From Bryobacter sp964387685 (GTDB lineage: Bacteria > Acidobacteriota > Terriglobia > Bryobacterales > Bryobacteraceae): a stretch of DNA of 64,000 bases. Below the pieces are notes generated by a model. That model ran no database searches. It was not told the origin of the DNA and saw nothing but the letters and a program-made list of their open reading frames with translations. Both the position numbers and the translations under genes were made by a program. The first letter of the stretch is position 1; each line of letters opens with the position of its first letter. Location: the NCBI GenBank assembly GCA_964387685.1, contig CAYLXK010000003.1, positions 124,001-188,000 of the forward strand, written 5' to 3'. This document shows positions 32,363 through 41,080 of the stretch, piece after piece.

Positions 32363-35300
32363 TTAGGCTTCGCCCGTAGCCTCAAAAGCCGATGCTCCGA
32401 AGAGCTTTGCAAGTTCGCCTTGGAACTCACGATCAGCCCGAACCTTGGACGCCAGATCCAATGTTAGCGAAAAGTCCTGCGACTTTTCGAGGACAATGCG
32501 GACGGAGGCCGGTCCGGGTTTGCGGGCAATCAAATCGCGGAAGGCGGCCGCGCGGGCCTCTTCCTGATCGGCCATACGGATTTTAACCTGGAGCATTGAG
32601 GGGAGCTTGATGCGCGCGTTGTGGAGAGGGATCAGATCCTGGATGCTGAGCCGCGGTGGGGTGCCTTCGTCGACCAAGATCTTGGCGATAGCCAGAACGG
32701 CCAGGTCTTCTTTGAGAATCGTTTCGAGAGTCTTGTATTTGGAGGCGAAGACCATGGCGTCGACGTTGCCGTAGAGGTCTTCGAGCTGCATCGCTCCCCA
32801 AAGTTCTCCTTTTTGATTGCGCTTGCGTTGGAGGCCTGTGAGCAGACCGCAGATTTTGATTTCGGCGCCGCGCTCCAGGCCCTCGAGTTGGGCGGTGGTG
32901 TGAGAGGAGAGATCGGCGATCTTGTCTCGGTACTGATCCAGGGGATGGCCGGTGACATAGAAACCGATCATCTCCTTTTCGCCCTGCAACTTCTGGGGGG
33001 CATCCCAATCGGGGACGCGGGGGAGTTCGGCTTCGGAATGTTCCTCGGCGGCGGCTTGGCCGAAGAGGTCCCCAAAGAGGCCAGACTGGCCGGAGTTGCG
33101 ATCACGGGCGGCCCGGAGGCCGGTTTCGATGGCCGAATCGAGGGCGGCCATCTGCTGAGAGCGAGCACCTTTGAGCTCGTCCATCGCGCCGGACTTAATA
33201 AGGGACTCGATGACGCGGCGGTTGACGGCCGTCATGTCGACAAGCTCGCAGAACTGATAGATGGACTGGAAGGGGCCTTTTTCGGCGCGCACGCGCAAAA
33301 TGGCTTCGACGGCGCCGGCGCCGACGTTCTTGATGGCGCCGAGGCCAAAACGAATCGCGTCGGCCGAGGGCGTGAAATTGAGATCGGAGTGGTTGATCGA
33401 GGGAGGGAGAACCTGGATCTGACGGTCCCGGCATTCGTTGATGTAGCGGACTACCTTCGCGGTGTTGCCAGTTTCCGAGGTGAGCAAGGCGCTCATGAAC
33501 TCGACTTTGTAATTGGCCTTGAGATAGGCGGTGACGTAGGCAAGGTAGGCGTAGGCGGCGGAGTGGCTCTTGTTGAAGCCGTAGCCCGCAAACTTTTCCA
33601 TCAGGTCAAAAACCTTTTCGATTTTCTTTGCGGGGAAGCCTTTTTTCGTCGCGCCGTCAAGGAAGCGCGCGCGCTGGGCGGCCATTTCCTCGATTTTTTT
33701 CTTGCCCATGGCGCGGCGGAGGAGATCGGCATCGCCAAGGGAGTAGCCGGCCAAAACGTTGGCCATTTGCATGACCTGCTCCTGATAAACCATGACGCCG
33801 TAGGTCTCCTCAAGCAGCTCTTTCATCTCAGGCAGCTCGTAGGTGACCTCTTTGCGCCCGTGCTTGCGATCGATGAAATCGTCGATCATATCCATCGGGC
33901 CGGGACGGTACAGAGCGTTTAAAGCGATGAGATCTTCCAGGCGATCGGGGGCGTAGCGGATGAGGACGTCGCGCATGCCGTCGGATTCGAACTGAAAGAT
34001 GCCGGAGGTTTGCCCATCGCAAAAGATCTGATAAGCACCTTTGTCGGTGAGCGGGATGTCCTCGACCTTAAGCTTTTCGCCGCGATGCTTCTCGATCAAG
34101 GCGACGGTGTCGGAAATGATGGTGAGCGTGGTGAGGCCCAGGAAGTCCATCTTGAGGAGGCCCAGTTTTTCCAGGCCCACCATGTCGTATTGCGTGACGA
34201 TTTCGTCCTTGTTGGTGCGGTAAAGCGGTACAAGCTCCTTAAGCGGGCGGGGGGAAATGACCACGCCGGCCGCGTGGATGCTGGCGTTGCGGGCCATGCC
34301 TTCGAGGCGTTGAGCGATATCGAGGAGCTCCTGGATTTTCGGCTCTTTCGCGGCCATTTCGCCAAAGGCGGGTTCGACCTCCATAGCTTGCTTGAGCTTG
34401 ATGTTCAGGGGTTGGGAGGGAACGAGCTTGGTGAGCTTATCCACTTCGGCGAAGCCCATGTCGAGGACGCGGCCCACGTCTTTAATGGCGGCGCGCGCGC
34501 CCAGGGTACCGAAGGTAATGATCTGCGCGACCTGCTCGCGGCCGTATTTTTCGGTGACGTACTTGATCACTTCGCCACGCCCGCGCGTACAGAAGTCGAT
34601 GTCGATGTCGGGCATGGAGATTCGCTCGGGGTTAAGAAAGCGCTCAAAGAGGAGGTTGTACTGGAGCGGGTCGATGTCTGTGATCTCCATCGCATAGGCA
34701 ACGAGAGACCCGGCGGCGGAACCACGGCCCGGACCGACGGGAATGCCCGCGTCCTTGGCGTGGCGGATGAAGTCCCAGACGATTAAGAAGTAGCCTGGGA
34801 ACTTCATCTGCTGGATGATGCGAATTTCGCGGGTAAGGCGCTCCTCGTAGACCTCAAGAGGGTGCCGAAGCTGGCCTTGGGCGGCGAGGAGTTCCAAGCG
34901 GGCGCGGCGGCGCTCGAAGCCCGCGCGGGCAATGAGTTCGAAATAAGAATCGACGGTCTGGTTGCCGGGCAGTTGGAAGACCGGGAAGGGGTCTTTTACA
35001 TTTTCGAGCTTAAGCTGGCAGCGTTGCGCAATGTCCCAGGTGGCATCGAGGGCGCGCGGGTAAGCGCCGAAAAGGCGTTCCATCTCGTCGCGGGTTTTGA
35101 GATAAAACTCGGGCGTCTCAAAACGCATATGATTCGGGTCCGAAAGTGTGCGCCCGGTCTGGATGCAGAGCATGGCTTCGTGGGCGTGGGGATCGGATTG
35201 GCGTAGGTAATGAGCGTCATTCGTTACAACAAGAGGCAGGCCGGTATCGAGGGCCAGTTTGTTGACGAGGGGGATTACTTTGCGGTCGTCGTCGAGATTG

Positions 35301-35836
35301 TGGTCCTGCAGTTCCAGATAAAAATTGCCCTTGCCAAACATGTCGGAGTATTCGAGGGCAAGGCGGCGGGCGTCTTCGTATTTGTCTTTGAGCAGGGCCT
35401 CCTGGACGTCGCCGCGAAGGCAGCCGGAAAGCGCGATCAGGCCCTTGGAGTGGCGCGCGAGCAGATCCTTGTCGATGCGCGGCTTTTGGTAAAAGCCATC
35501 GATATAGCCGGTAGAGACGAGCTCGATCAGATTGCGATACCCTTCCTGGTTCTCGCAGAGCAGGACGAAGTGGTTGTAGCGATTGGCGGCGGTTTTTACG
35601 CTGCGGGGCTGTTGGGTGACGTAGACTTCGCAGCCCAGGATGGGGTTGATGCCCTTGGTCTTGGCGGCATTGTAGAACTCAACGCCTCCGAAAAGGTTGC
35701 CATGGTCGGTCATGGCAATGGCGGGAGCTTTCTGTTCGGCGACCACATCCATCATTTGCGAGATTTCGCAGGCCCCATCCAGAAGCGAGTAGTCCGTGTG
35801 GCAATGCAGATGAATGAAGGGTGCTTTGTCGGCCAT
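32363..35836 (-). CDS. dnaE: DNA polymerase III subunit alpha
   Basis: 1157 aa, the replicative polymerase catalytic subunit. The N-terminal PHP domain has FIHLHCHTDYSLLDGACEI and AIAMTDHGNLFGG. The polymerase core has GPGRGSAAGSLVAY, the catalytic PDIDIDFCTRGRGEVIKYV, then YRPGPMDMIDDFI, the helix-hairpin-helix region, and an OB-fold near the C-terminus (INHSDLNFTPSADAIRFGLGAIKNVG, then the EIKICGLLTGLQRKRNQKG block). Length matches the usual 1160 aa. A TAAAAT on the minus strand 16 nt before the ATG may be its -10. accA follows after 8 bp. Confidence 0.97.
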   Translation of the reverse strand: MADKAPFIHLHCHTDYSLLDGACEISQMMDVVAEQKAPAIAMTDHGNLFGGVEFYNAAKTKGINPILGCEVYVTQQPRSVKTAANRYNHFVLLCENQEGYRNLIELVSTGYIDGFYQKPRIDKDLLARHSKGLIALSGCLRGDVQEALLKDKYEDARRLALEYSDMFGKGNFYLELQDHNLDDDRKVIPLVNKLALDTGLPLVVTNDAHYLRQSDPHAHEAMLCIQTGRTLSDPNHMRFETPEFYLKTRDEMERLFGAYPRALDATWDIAQRCQLKLENVKDPFPVFQLPGNQTVDSYFELIARAGFERRRARLELLAAQGQLRHPLEVYEERLTREIRIIQQMKFPGYFLIVWDFIRHAKDAGIPVGPGRGSAAGSLVAYAMEITDIDPLQYNLLFERFLNPERISMPDIDIDFCTRGRGEVIKYVTEKYGREQVAQIITFGTLGARAAIKDVGRVLDMGFAEVDKLTKLVPSQPLNIKLKQAMEVEPAFGEMAAKEPKIQELLDIAQRLEGMARNASIHAAGVVISPRPLKELVPLYRTNKDEIVTQYDMVGLEKLGLLKMDFLGLTTLTIISDTVALIEKHRGEKLKVEDIPLTDKGAYQIFCDGQTSGIFQFESDGMRDVLIRYAPDRLEDLIALNALYRPGPMDMIDDFIDRKHGRKEVTYELPEMKELLEETYGVMVYQEQVMQMANVLAGYSLGDADLLRRAMGKKKIEEMAAQRARFLDGATKKGFPAKKIEKVFDLMEKFAGYGFNKSHSAAYAYLAYVTAYLKANYKVEFMSALLTSETGNTAKVVRYINECRDRQIQVLPPSINHSDLNFTPSADAIRFGLGAIKNVGAGAVEAILRVRAEKGPFQSIYQFCELVDMTAVNRRVIESLIKSGAMDELKGARSQQMAALDSAIETGLRAARDRNSGQSGLFGDLFGQAAAEEHSEAELPRVPDWDAPQKLQGEKEMIGFYVTGHPLDQYRDKIADLSSHTTAQLEGLERGAEIKICGLLTGLQRKRNQKGELWGAMQLEDLYGNVDAMVFASKYKTLETILKEDLAVLAIAKILVDEGTPPRLSIQDLIPLHNARIKLPSMLQVKIRMADQEEARAAAFRDLIARKPGPASVRIVLEKSQDFSLTLDLASKVRADREFQGELAKLFGASAFEATGEA

Positions 35837-35878
35837 CTTGGAGGGAAGCGTTATTTTACCGCGCTACAAAATAGAGGG

Positions 35879-36640
35879 ATGGCGAAGGTGATGCTGTTTC
35901 ACTGGAAGAAGGAAGAAGCGGATGCACGAGTGGAAGAGTTGCGTGCCTGGGGCCACGAGGTAGCTTGGCGAGGAATGTGGGCCAATAAAGAGGTGAAGGT
36001 GACGTCGCCGAGGAAGTTCGGCCCGGACGTAATTGTCTTTGATTTGAGTAGAATGCCGGTGTATTCGAAGGGTCATGCGGAGCTAACGCGAACGGCAAAG
36101 TCGACGGCGCACATTCCTTTCGTGTTCGTGGAAGGCGAGACCGAGAAGGTGGCGGCGTTGAAAAAAATTTATCCGGGAGAGACTTTCACCGACTGGAAAC
36201 ACCTTCCGAAGGTGCTGGCCAAGATTAAGGCAGGGGCCCCGAGGGCGGCGCCGGATTTGCGGGGCGAGCCGGTACGGGAATTGTGGCAAAAGATCGGAAT
36301 CGCGGCGGGCAAACGCGTCGCGATTGCAGACGCTCCCCGTGAGTTCTATGCGGCGCTAGGGAAGGTGCCGGAGGGGTTTGAATTTCAGGAAGACCGGGCG
36401 GGAGCGGAACTGGTGCTCCGTTTTTTTGACGATTGGGATCTGTACCAAAGGGATCTGGCGGAGATTGCGCGGCAGACGAAGATCTGTCCGGTGTGGATTT
36501 TTTATCGCAAAGGCGTGCTGAAAATGAACGCGCTGAGGGAGCTAGCGCTGGGAGTGGGGGTGGTCGATTACAAAATTTGCTCGGTAAATCAGAATTGGGC
36601 AGGAATGTTGGTAACGAGGCCTCGGGTGAAGGATCACTGA
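35879..36640 (+). CDS. Protein with C-terminal DUF3052-like domain
   Basis: 253 aa from the ATG at 35879. The N-terminal half is an alpha/beta domain reminiscent of a response regulator receiver without the phospho-acceptor pattern (KVMLFHWKKEEADARVEELR, PDVIVFDLSRMPVYS). The C-terminal half (RVAIADAPREFYAALGKVP, LYQRDLAEIARQTKICPVWIFYRKG, DYKICSVNQNWAGMLV) has the layout of DUF3052 proteins, which are small and of unknown role. It is divergent from dnaE with 42 bp between starts. Confidence 0.7.
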   Translation: MAKVMLFHWKKEEADARVEELRAWGHEVAWRGMWANKEVKVTSPRKFGPDVIVFDLSRMPVYSKGHAELTRTAKSTAHIPFVFVEGETEKVAALKKIYPGETFTDWKHLPKVLAKIKAGAPRAAPDLRGEPVRELWQKIGIAAGKRVAIADAPREFYAALGKVPEGFEFQEDRAGAELVLRFFDDWDLYQRDLAEIARQTKICPVWIFYRKGVLKMNALRELALGVGVVDYKICSVNQNWAGMLVTRPRVKDH

Positions 36641-36650
36641 TGATGAATAT

Positions 36651-37586
36651 ATGCTGCTTCGTCTACTCTTGCTATTGATTGCTTCTCTTGCGGCGGCGCA
36701 GAATCCGCCTTGCCCGGCGAAACAGGTGATGTCGCAGGTGATGGTGGATGTACGGACGCCCGGCGGCGGCAGCGTCGTGGCGGGGATGCGAGCGAGTGAT
36801 TTTACGCGCCTGGAAAAGAAAGAACGTGGGTTGTTTGCCAGCGTCGAGTCGGATGCGCCGATGGACTTGTTGATTTTGATTGAGGCGCACAATCGCGGGG
36901 ACATGCTGAACGCGGCGGCGCCGCTGCTCGTGAGTGAGCTAGGACAGGAAGACCGCGTGGCAGTCTTTACTTTTGGGACCGGAGTAGAACAGAAGTTGGA
37001 ATGGACTAGCGATTCCAGCCGCATTGTGGAGGCCGTCAAAGAAGGTGGCAAGGGAATTCAAGTGCAGACCGTGCGACCGCTCAGCGCCATCGTGGAGGCG
37101 TTGAAAACGTTTCCGGATCCTGCACCCGCCGGGCGAAAGCGCGTGATTCTATTGTTGGGCGACGAGCAGGACACAAGCTCTCCGATGCGCCTGGAGTCGG
37201 TGCTCGCTAATCTGCTGGAGAAACGTGTGGGGCTAAGCGTAGTCTTCGACCCTCCGCGCGGTGCCGTGATGGGGAAAATTCTGCCAAAAATCAATGTGAC
37301 GCCAGGGAATGTCGGAGAACCGCGCTTGAATGAAGCTCCCCCCCCGCGCTTTGGGGCACAAAGCTTGGCGCGGCTGGCGAATGAAAGTGGTGGCGACGCT
37401 GTGGCGCCGAATGGCATGTGGTTTCTGGAAGAGATGGTGAAGCGGACGAAGGAGCGGTACCTTTTAAACTACTGCGCCGAGAAAAGGCAGGCAAGAAAGA
37501 TGCCACTGGTGGAGCTGAGCGATTACGGCAAGGCAAAGGCGGGGAATGCCGTATTGAAAGCACCGGGACTAAAGCGGGAGCTCTAA
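36651..37586 (+). CDS. Exported VWFA-type acidobacterial protein lacking a canonical MIDAS
   Basis: 311 aa. The signal peptide is MLLRLLLLLIASLAAAQ. The rest has the alternating strand-helix order of the acidobacterial VWFA-related family (VMVDVRTPGGGSVVAGMRASDF, DRVAVFTFGTGVEQK, KRVILLLGDEQD, RYLLNYCAE). The metal-site motif normally reading DxSxS is here DLLILIEAHNRGD, so a canonical MIDAS is absent. A protein-interaction role outside the cytoplasm is likely. It ends with a 4-bp convergent overlap. Confidence 0.78.
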   Translation: MLLRLLLLLIASLAAAQNPPCPAKQVMSQVMVDVRTPGGGSVVAGMRASDFTRLEKKERGLFASVESDAPMDLLILIEAHNRGDMLNAAAPLLVSELGQEDRVAVFTFGTGVEQKLEWTSDSSRIVEAVKEGGKGIQVQTVRPLSAIVEALKTFPDPAPAGRKRVILLLGDEQDTSSPMRLESVLANLLEKRVGLSVVFDPPRGAVMGKILPKINVTPGNVGEPRLNEAPPPRFGAQSLARLANESGGDAVAPNGMWFLEEMVKRTKERYLLNYCAEKRQARKMPLVELSDYGKAKAGNAVLKAPGLKREL

Positions 37587-38407
37587 CGCAAAATCAATTC
37601 CGATTCGGAGGCGAAGCGACGGTAGTTGAAATAGCGGAGGCGATTGGCGTATTCGCCGCCGTCGGAATAGAACTCCTGCAAGGCCCAAGGGCCGGAAGGG
37701 AGGCGCTCAAGGCTCCAGCCTAGCCGGTGGCCTTTGCGAACAGCCCCCGTAAAAACGATGCCACTCGAATAGAGCATGCTCAACCGGCCCAGCGGCAACT
37801 GGCGCAGCTGCCATTTCACGGATCGCAGGGCCTTCCACTCCGCGCGGACCCAATGCAGAGACGCGCGCTCGAGATCGACGTTGATTTCAAACGACTGCGC
37901 GAAATCGGCAAGCGGATGGAGAGGAGAAGACTGAGGGCCCGGCGTGAGCCGTAGGTGAAAGGTGGGAATCGATCTCCACGAAGCCTGTTGGAAACGCGTG
38001 ATGCGATGAAGCCGGGGGAGCAGTTCGAGAAAGGCCCGCTCCTTGCTCCAGGAATCTTCAGCGGGCAAGCCGTCGAGCTGGCGGGGAGCGTTGAGATGCT
38101 TCTCAAGCCGTTTCTTTTCCTGCTCCGCTTGCGGGCCGGAGAGCGGTTGGCGGTCCTGCTCGATCTTTCGCCAGTACATTCCGCCAGATAGCATGTTGAT
38201 CTCATACTTTTGCTGGCGGCGCTCAATCCCATTGCGGAAGCTGATTTCTTCGGAGTTCCAGACGTAGGCCCGCAACGCGGCGTAATTCTCCGAGTCAAAG
38301 GTGGTGGCGCGGGCTAGCAGTTCCTTTCGGTCTTCGGCGCCGACCAGCCGGACCCCCGAAAATAGAGAGGCGGCCAAGGAACGGCGAGTGATCGAGGGGG
38401 CGCTCAT
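37583..38407 (-). CDS. Exported hypothetical protein with Tat-like signal
   Basis: 274 aa from the ATG at 38407 (a start 11 codons upstream is in frame but lacks a proper n-region). The N-terminus SAPSITRRSLAASLFSG fits an RR-type signal. The mature part is rich in charged residues and contains WNSEEISFRNGIERRQQKYE, LNAPRQLDGLPAEDSW and a C-terminal aromatic-rich segment (GPWALQEFYSDGG). No domain is recognised. It overlaps the VWFA gene by 4 bp at its 3' end. Confidence 0.68.
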   Translation of the reverse strand: MSAPSITRRSLAASLFSGVRLVGAEDRKELLARATTFDSENYAALRAYVWNSEEISFRNGIERRQQKYEINMLSGGMYWRKIEQDRQPLSGPQAEQEKKRLEKHLNAPRQLDGLPAEDSWSKERAFLELLPRLHRITRFQQASWRSIPTFHLRLTPGPQSSPLHPLADFAQSFEINVDLERASLHWVRAEWKALRSVKWQLRQLPLGRLSMLYSSGIVFTGAVRKGHRLGWSLERLPSGPWALQEFYSDGGEYANRLRYFNYRRFASESELILR

Positions 38408-38427
38408 GACGAATGGGATGATGAAAT

Positions 38428-39276
38428 TTGAGCTTCTCACGCTTCCCGGTTACCCGACGGCACGCATTGCGAGCCCTGCCGGTGCTGGGTGCACTAGCGG
38501 CCGCGGACGTCTATCTCGTGGAGCCGCGCTGGCCGCAGGTTAGCCGACGGCAGGTGCGGATCGAGGGAGTGCGGCCGTTTCGTTTAGTGCAACTAAGCGA
38601 CTTGCATCTTTCACAAAGCGTAAGCCCGGAGATGATTCGGCATGCGTTTCAGCAAGCGATTGCAGAAAGGCCCGACGTCGTCTGTTTGACCGGCGACTAT
38701 GTGACGCGGATTCACGGGCAGAGCCTGGCCGGGTATGCGGAGATCTTTCGCGAGTTGAGCAGCCGCATTCCCACCTTCGCCGTTAAGGGCAATCACGATG
38801 GGGGCGTTTGGGCGCAGTATTATTTGAACGATCCGGCCGACCGGCAGGTGGATGGCGTGTTGGCAGAAGCCCAGGTACCCTTGCTTGAAAATCGATCGGT
38901 GTGGCTGGAGCGTGAGGGCGTATGGCTAGTGGGGGTGGGGGATTTGTGGAGCGAGGCGGTGGACGGCGCCAAGGCCTTTGCCGCCGTTCCTCGCGGCATG
39001 CCGGCGATTTTGCTGGCGCATAACCCCGATACCAAGGATGAGCTAAAGAACTTTGCGTGGCGGCTGATGTTGAGCGGCCATACGCACGGGTCGCAGAATG
39101 GCTTGCCTTATCTCCGGGAACGCTATGCGCCGGTGGAGGACAAGCGATTTATCGCCGGAATGAATTGGTGGCCGGAGGGAGGGCGCTGGATCCACACCAA
39201 CGTGGGCGTAGGAAACGTGGGGGGGTTCCGTGTCTGGTGCCGGCCGGAGGTGTCGGTCATCGAGATCGAGGGCTGA
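38428..39276 (+). CDS. Tat-exported calcineurin-like metallophosphoesterase
   Basis: 282 aa from a TTG start. A Tat signal (VTRRHALRALPVLGALAAA) precedes the phosphoesterase domain, whose five blocks are visible: LVQLSDLHLS (Asp58, His60), LTGDYV, VKGNHDG, ILLAHNPD and LSGHTHGSQ. The family includes YaeI and LpxG-type UDP-2,3-diacylglucosamine hydrolases as well as general phosphodiesterases; the membrane-proximal RR signal resembles YaeI-like proteins. The substrate is open. It runs convergently toward the CBM9 gene. Confidence 0.88.
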   Translation: MSFSRFPVTRRHALRALPVLGALAAADVYLVEPRWPQVSRRQVRIEGVRPFRLVQLSDLHLSQSVSPEMIRHAFQQAIAERPDVVCLTGDYVTRIHGQSLAGYAEIFRELSSRIPTFAVKGNHDGGVWAQYYLNDPADRQVDGVLAEAQVPLLENRSVWLEREGVWLVGVGDLWSEAVDGAKAFAAVPRGMPAILLAHNPDTKDELKNFAWRLMLSGHTHGSQNGLPYLRERYAPVEDKRFIAGMNWWPEGGRWIHTNVGVGNVGGFRVWCRPEVSVIEIEG

Positions 39277-39280
39277 GGGG

Positions 39281-40132
39281 CTATCTCTTAGCGCGCAGCC
39301 AGAGGGTGCCGAAGTCCTTGAGCTGGGTGCGGGTCTTGGGCTCGCCGGCGAACCAGTCCTCATGGTGAAAGTTGCCGAAATTGCCTTGGCCCGCTTCGGG
39401 AGTATCGAGGTCTCCGAGCGCAATATTAATGCCTACCCGGCGATCGCCGAGCTCGGGAGACCAAAATTGACCGGGCTCAACTTCGACACAAGGATCAAAG
39501 GCGATGGACCACTCGATAAAGTAGCCGCCCCGTTTGGGTTTGACGGAGGTGGCCGCCGTCATGGCACCGGAATCGATCCATTTTGAATAGCGCGCAAAGC
39601 CTTCCGCATTGCGGCGAGGTTCGCCTTCCAGAAGGCCGCCGACGTTGAGCCCACCCAGGCGGCTCTTGGTTAAATTGACGACCATCTGCCAGGAACGTCC
39701 ATTGGCCTCGACGGACTCTTCGCCTTTCCACCGGTAGCTGGCGTTGAGCAGGATCTCCATCTCATCGCCAAACCAGGGGAAAGCGTCACGCGACGGTTTT
39801 CCGCCGACGAACTCGTGTGCCTTCGCGTTTTCTTTGGGGAGCCAGCGGGGCGTATCGATGCCATAGAGAATGTCATCGTCGATGTCAAAGGCAAAATAAA
39901 GGCGCTTGCCGTCGTGTTTCACCCAGCCCCGAAGGTTCAGGTCTTTGGTTGAGGTAGTAGGGGAGAAGGTGTGCGTCCAATCCAGGACGCCGCGAATTGG
40001 CGTTGCGTCGGACCATTCGCCTGGGGAGATCCGGCCGTCGACCTTTGGAGTAGTGCCAGGAAAGGCTTCGAGTGTGCGGGGAAACTCACCCGCGTGTAGA
40101 CTGGCAACGACGACAAAGAGAGCGTAGCGCAT
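39281..40132 (-). CDS. Exported CBM9-like carbohydrate-binding protein
   Basis: 283 aa with a short signal peptide (MRYALFVVVASLHAG). The mature part reads as a CBM9/DOMON-like beta-sandwich: TPKVDGRISPGEWSDATPIRG, KRLYFAFDIDDDILYG, FGDEMEILLNASYRWKGEES and GGYFIEWSIAFDP. These domains bind sugars and are often attached to xylanases or cellobiohydrolases; here the domain stands alone. It follows cpoB on the same strand after 28 bp but has its own candidate -10 element. Confidence 0.78.
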   Translation of the reverse strand: MRYALFVVVASLHAGEFPRTLEAFPGTTPKVDGRISPGEWSDATPIRGVLDWTHTFSPTTSTKDLNLRGWVKHDGKRLYFAFDIDDDILYGIDTPRWLPKENAKAHEFVGGKPSRDAFPWFGDEMEILLNASYRWKGEESVEANGRSWQMVVNLTKSRLGGLNVGGLLEGEPRRNAEGFARYSKWIDSGAMTAATSVKPKRGGYFIEWSIAFDPCVEVEPGQFWSPELGDRRVGINIALGDLDTPEAGQGNFGNFHHEDWFAGEPKTRTQLKDFGTLWLRAKR

Positions 40133-40139
40133 CGCTCAA

Positions 40140-40145
40140 AGTATA
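40140..40145 (-). promoter_or_regulatory. Candidate -10 (TATACT) before the CBM9 gene
   Basis: Minus strand TATACT ends 7 nt before the ATG at 40132. No -35 consensus is seen. It may give a leaderless message separate from the tol-pal transcript. Confidence 0.35.
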
Positions 40146-40160
40146 TGACCGCTGATCGGG

Positions 40161-41066
40161 CTAGCGCTTCTTCCGGCCCGGGGCGGCAGGAGCTGTGTAG
40201 GGCATGCCCAGAGCCTTCAGCTCCTGTTTGGCAAGAGCGGCTTGACCGCTCGAGTCGCTCTTACGTATAAGGCTGCGAAATTCGGTAACGGCAGCGGTGC
40301 GTTGCCCACTTTTGGCCAGGGCCTTCCCTTTGGAAAGCATCGCGTCGAGAGTCTTAGAATTGTCGGGATATTTCTCGAGAACGGCGTCGAAGGCTTGCAC
40401 AGCTTCGTCAAACTTGCCTTGGGTGAAGTAGATTTCGCCAATGTGGTACTGCGCGTTGGGGGCGTAACTGGCGTCGGGGTAGAAACGGAGATAGTCCTGA
40501 AACTGCTGCAACGCGAAGTCGGCCTGGTTGCCACTCTTGGACTGCAACGCGCTGGTGTACAAGCTCTCGCTCGTCATGCCCGGCGGCGGTGCGTTGCTGA
40601 CAGTACCGACTGCGCCAGCCCCGTTGCTCGTGGGAGACGGCGGAGGAGGAGGGTCCTTCAAAAGTTGCAGCAGCGTTTTCATATCGGACAACTGCGACTG
40701 CTGTTTCTTAACGAGTTCGGAGAGCTCCGCAATCGACTCCTTGAGCAGGGCAAACTCCGTGGTCATCTGGTCCACCTTCGTGCTCACTCCCGCCACGGGC
40801 GCGTTTAAGGTGGTTTGCTGCTCGCGCAGCCGATCTCCGATGGTCTTGTCTAAAACCGCAAGAGATGTGTTTGATTTCGAGGCGTTATCCAGCGCCTCTT
40901 TGACCAGAACGTTCAAGGCGGCAAACTTTTCGTCCATCGCGCTCTTCATGCTGCGCACCTCGTTCTGCAAGAGGGACATATCCCGTTGCATTTCCAGAAT
41001 CTCCTTCTTCTGTGCAAAGACGGGAACCCCGGTAACGAGGAGGAGGAAGAGCGCGATAGGACGCAT
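40161..41066 (-). CDS. cpoB: Tol-Pal system protein CpoB/YbgF
   Basis: 301 aa. The signal peptide is MRPIALFLLLVTGVPVFAQ. Residues about 20-135 form a coiled coil (EILEMQRDMSLLQNEV, NTSLAVLDKTIGDRLREQQ), then a Pro/Ser linker (DPPPPPSPTS), then TPR repeats from about 175 (ADFALQQFQDYLRFYPDASYAPNAQYHIGEIYF, KFDEAVQAFDAVLEKYPD). CpoB links peptidoglycan synthesis with Tol-driven outer-membrane constriction. It is last in the tol-pal run, 14 bp after pal. Confidence 0.9.
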   Translation of the reverse strand: MRPIALFLLLVTGVPVFAQKKEILEMQRDMSLLQNEVRSMKSAMDEKFAALNVLVKEALDNASKSNTSLAVLDKTIGDRLREQQTTLNAPVAGVSTKVDQMTTEFALLKESIAELSELVKKQQSQLSDMKTLLQLLKDPPPPPSPTSNGAGAVGTVSNAPPPGMTSESLYTSALQSKSGNQADFALQQFQDYLRFYPDASYAPNAQYHIGEIYFTQGKFDEAVQAFDAVLEKYPDNSKTLDAMLSKGKALAKSGQRTAAVTEFRSLIRKSDSSGQAALAKQELKALGMPYTAPAAPGRKKR

Positions 41067-41080
41067 AGTTTCGAGCCTTT

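Noticed and set aside
32621..33922. A 433-aa frame antisense to dnaE
   Set aside because: It lies fully opposite dnaE, has the Gly/Val/Asp-rich composition expected of the reverse of a high-GC gene and shows no domain.
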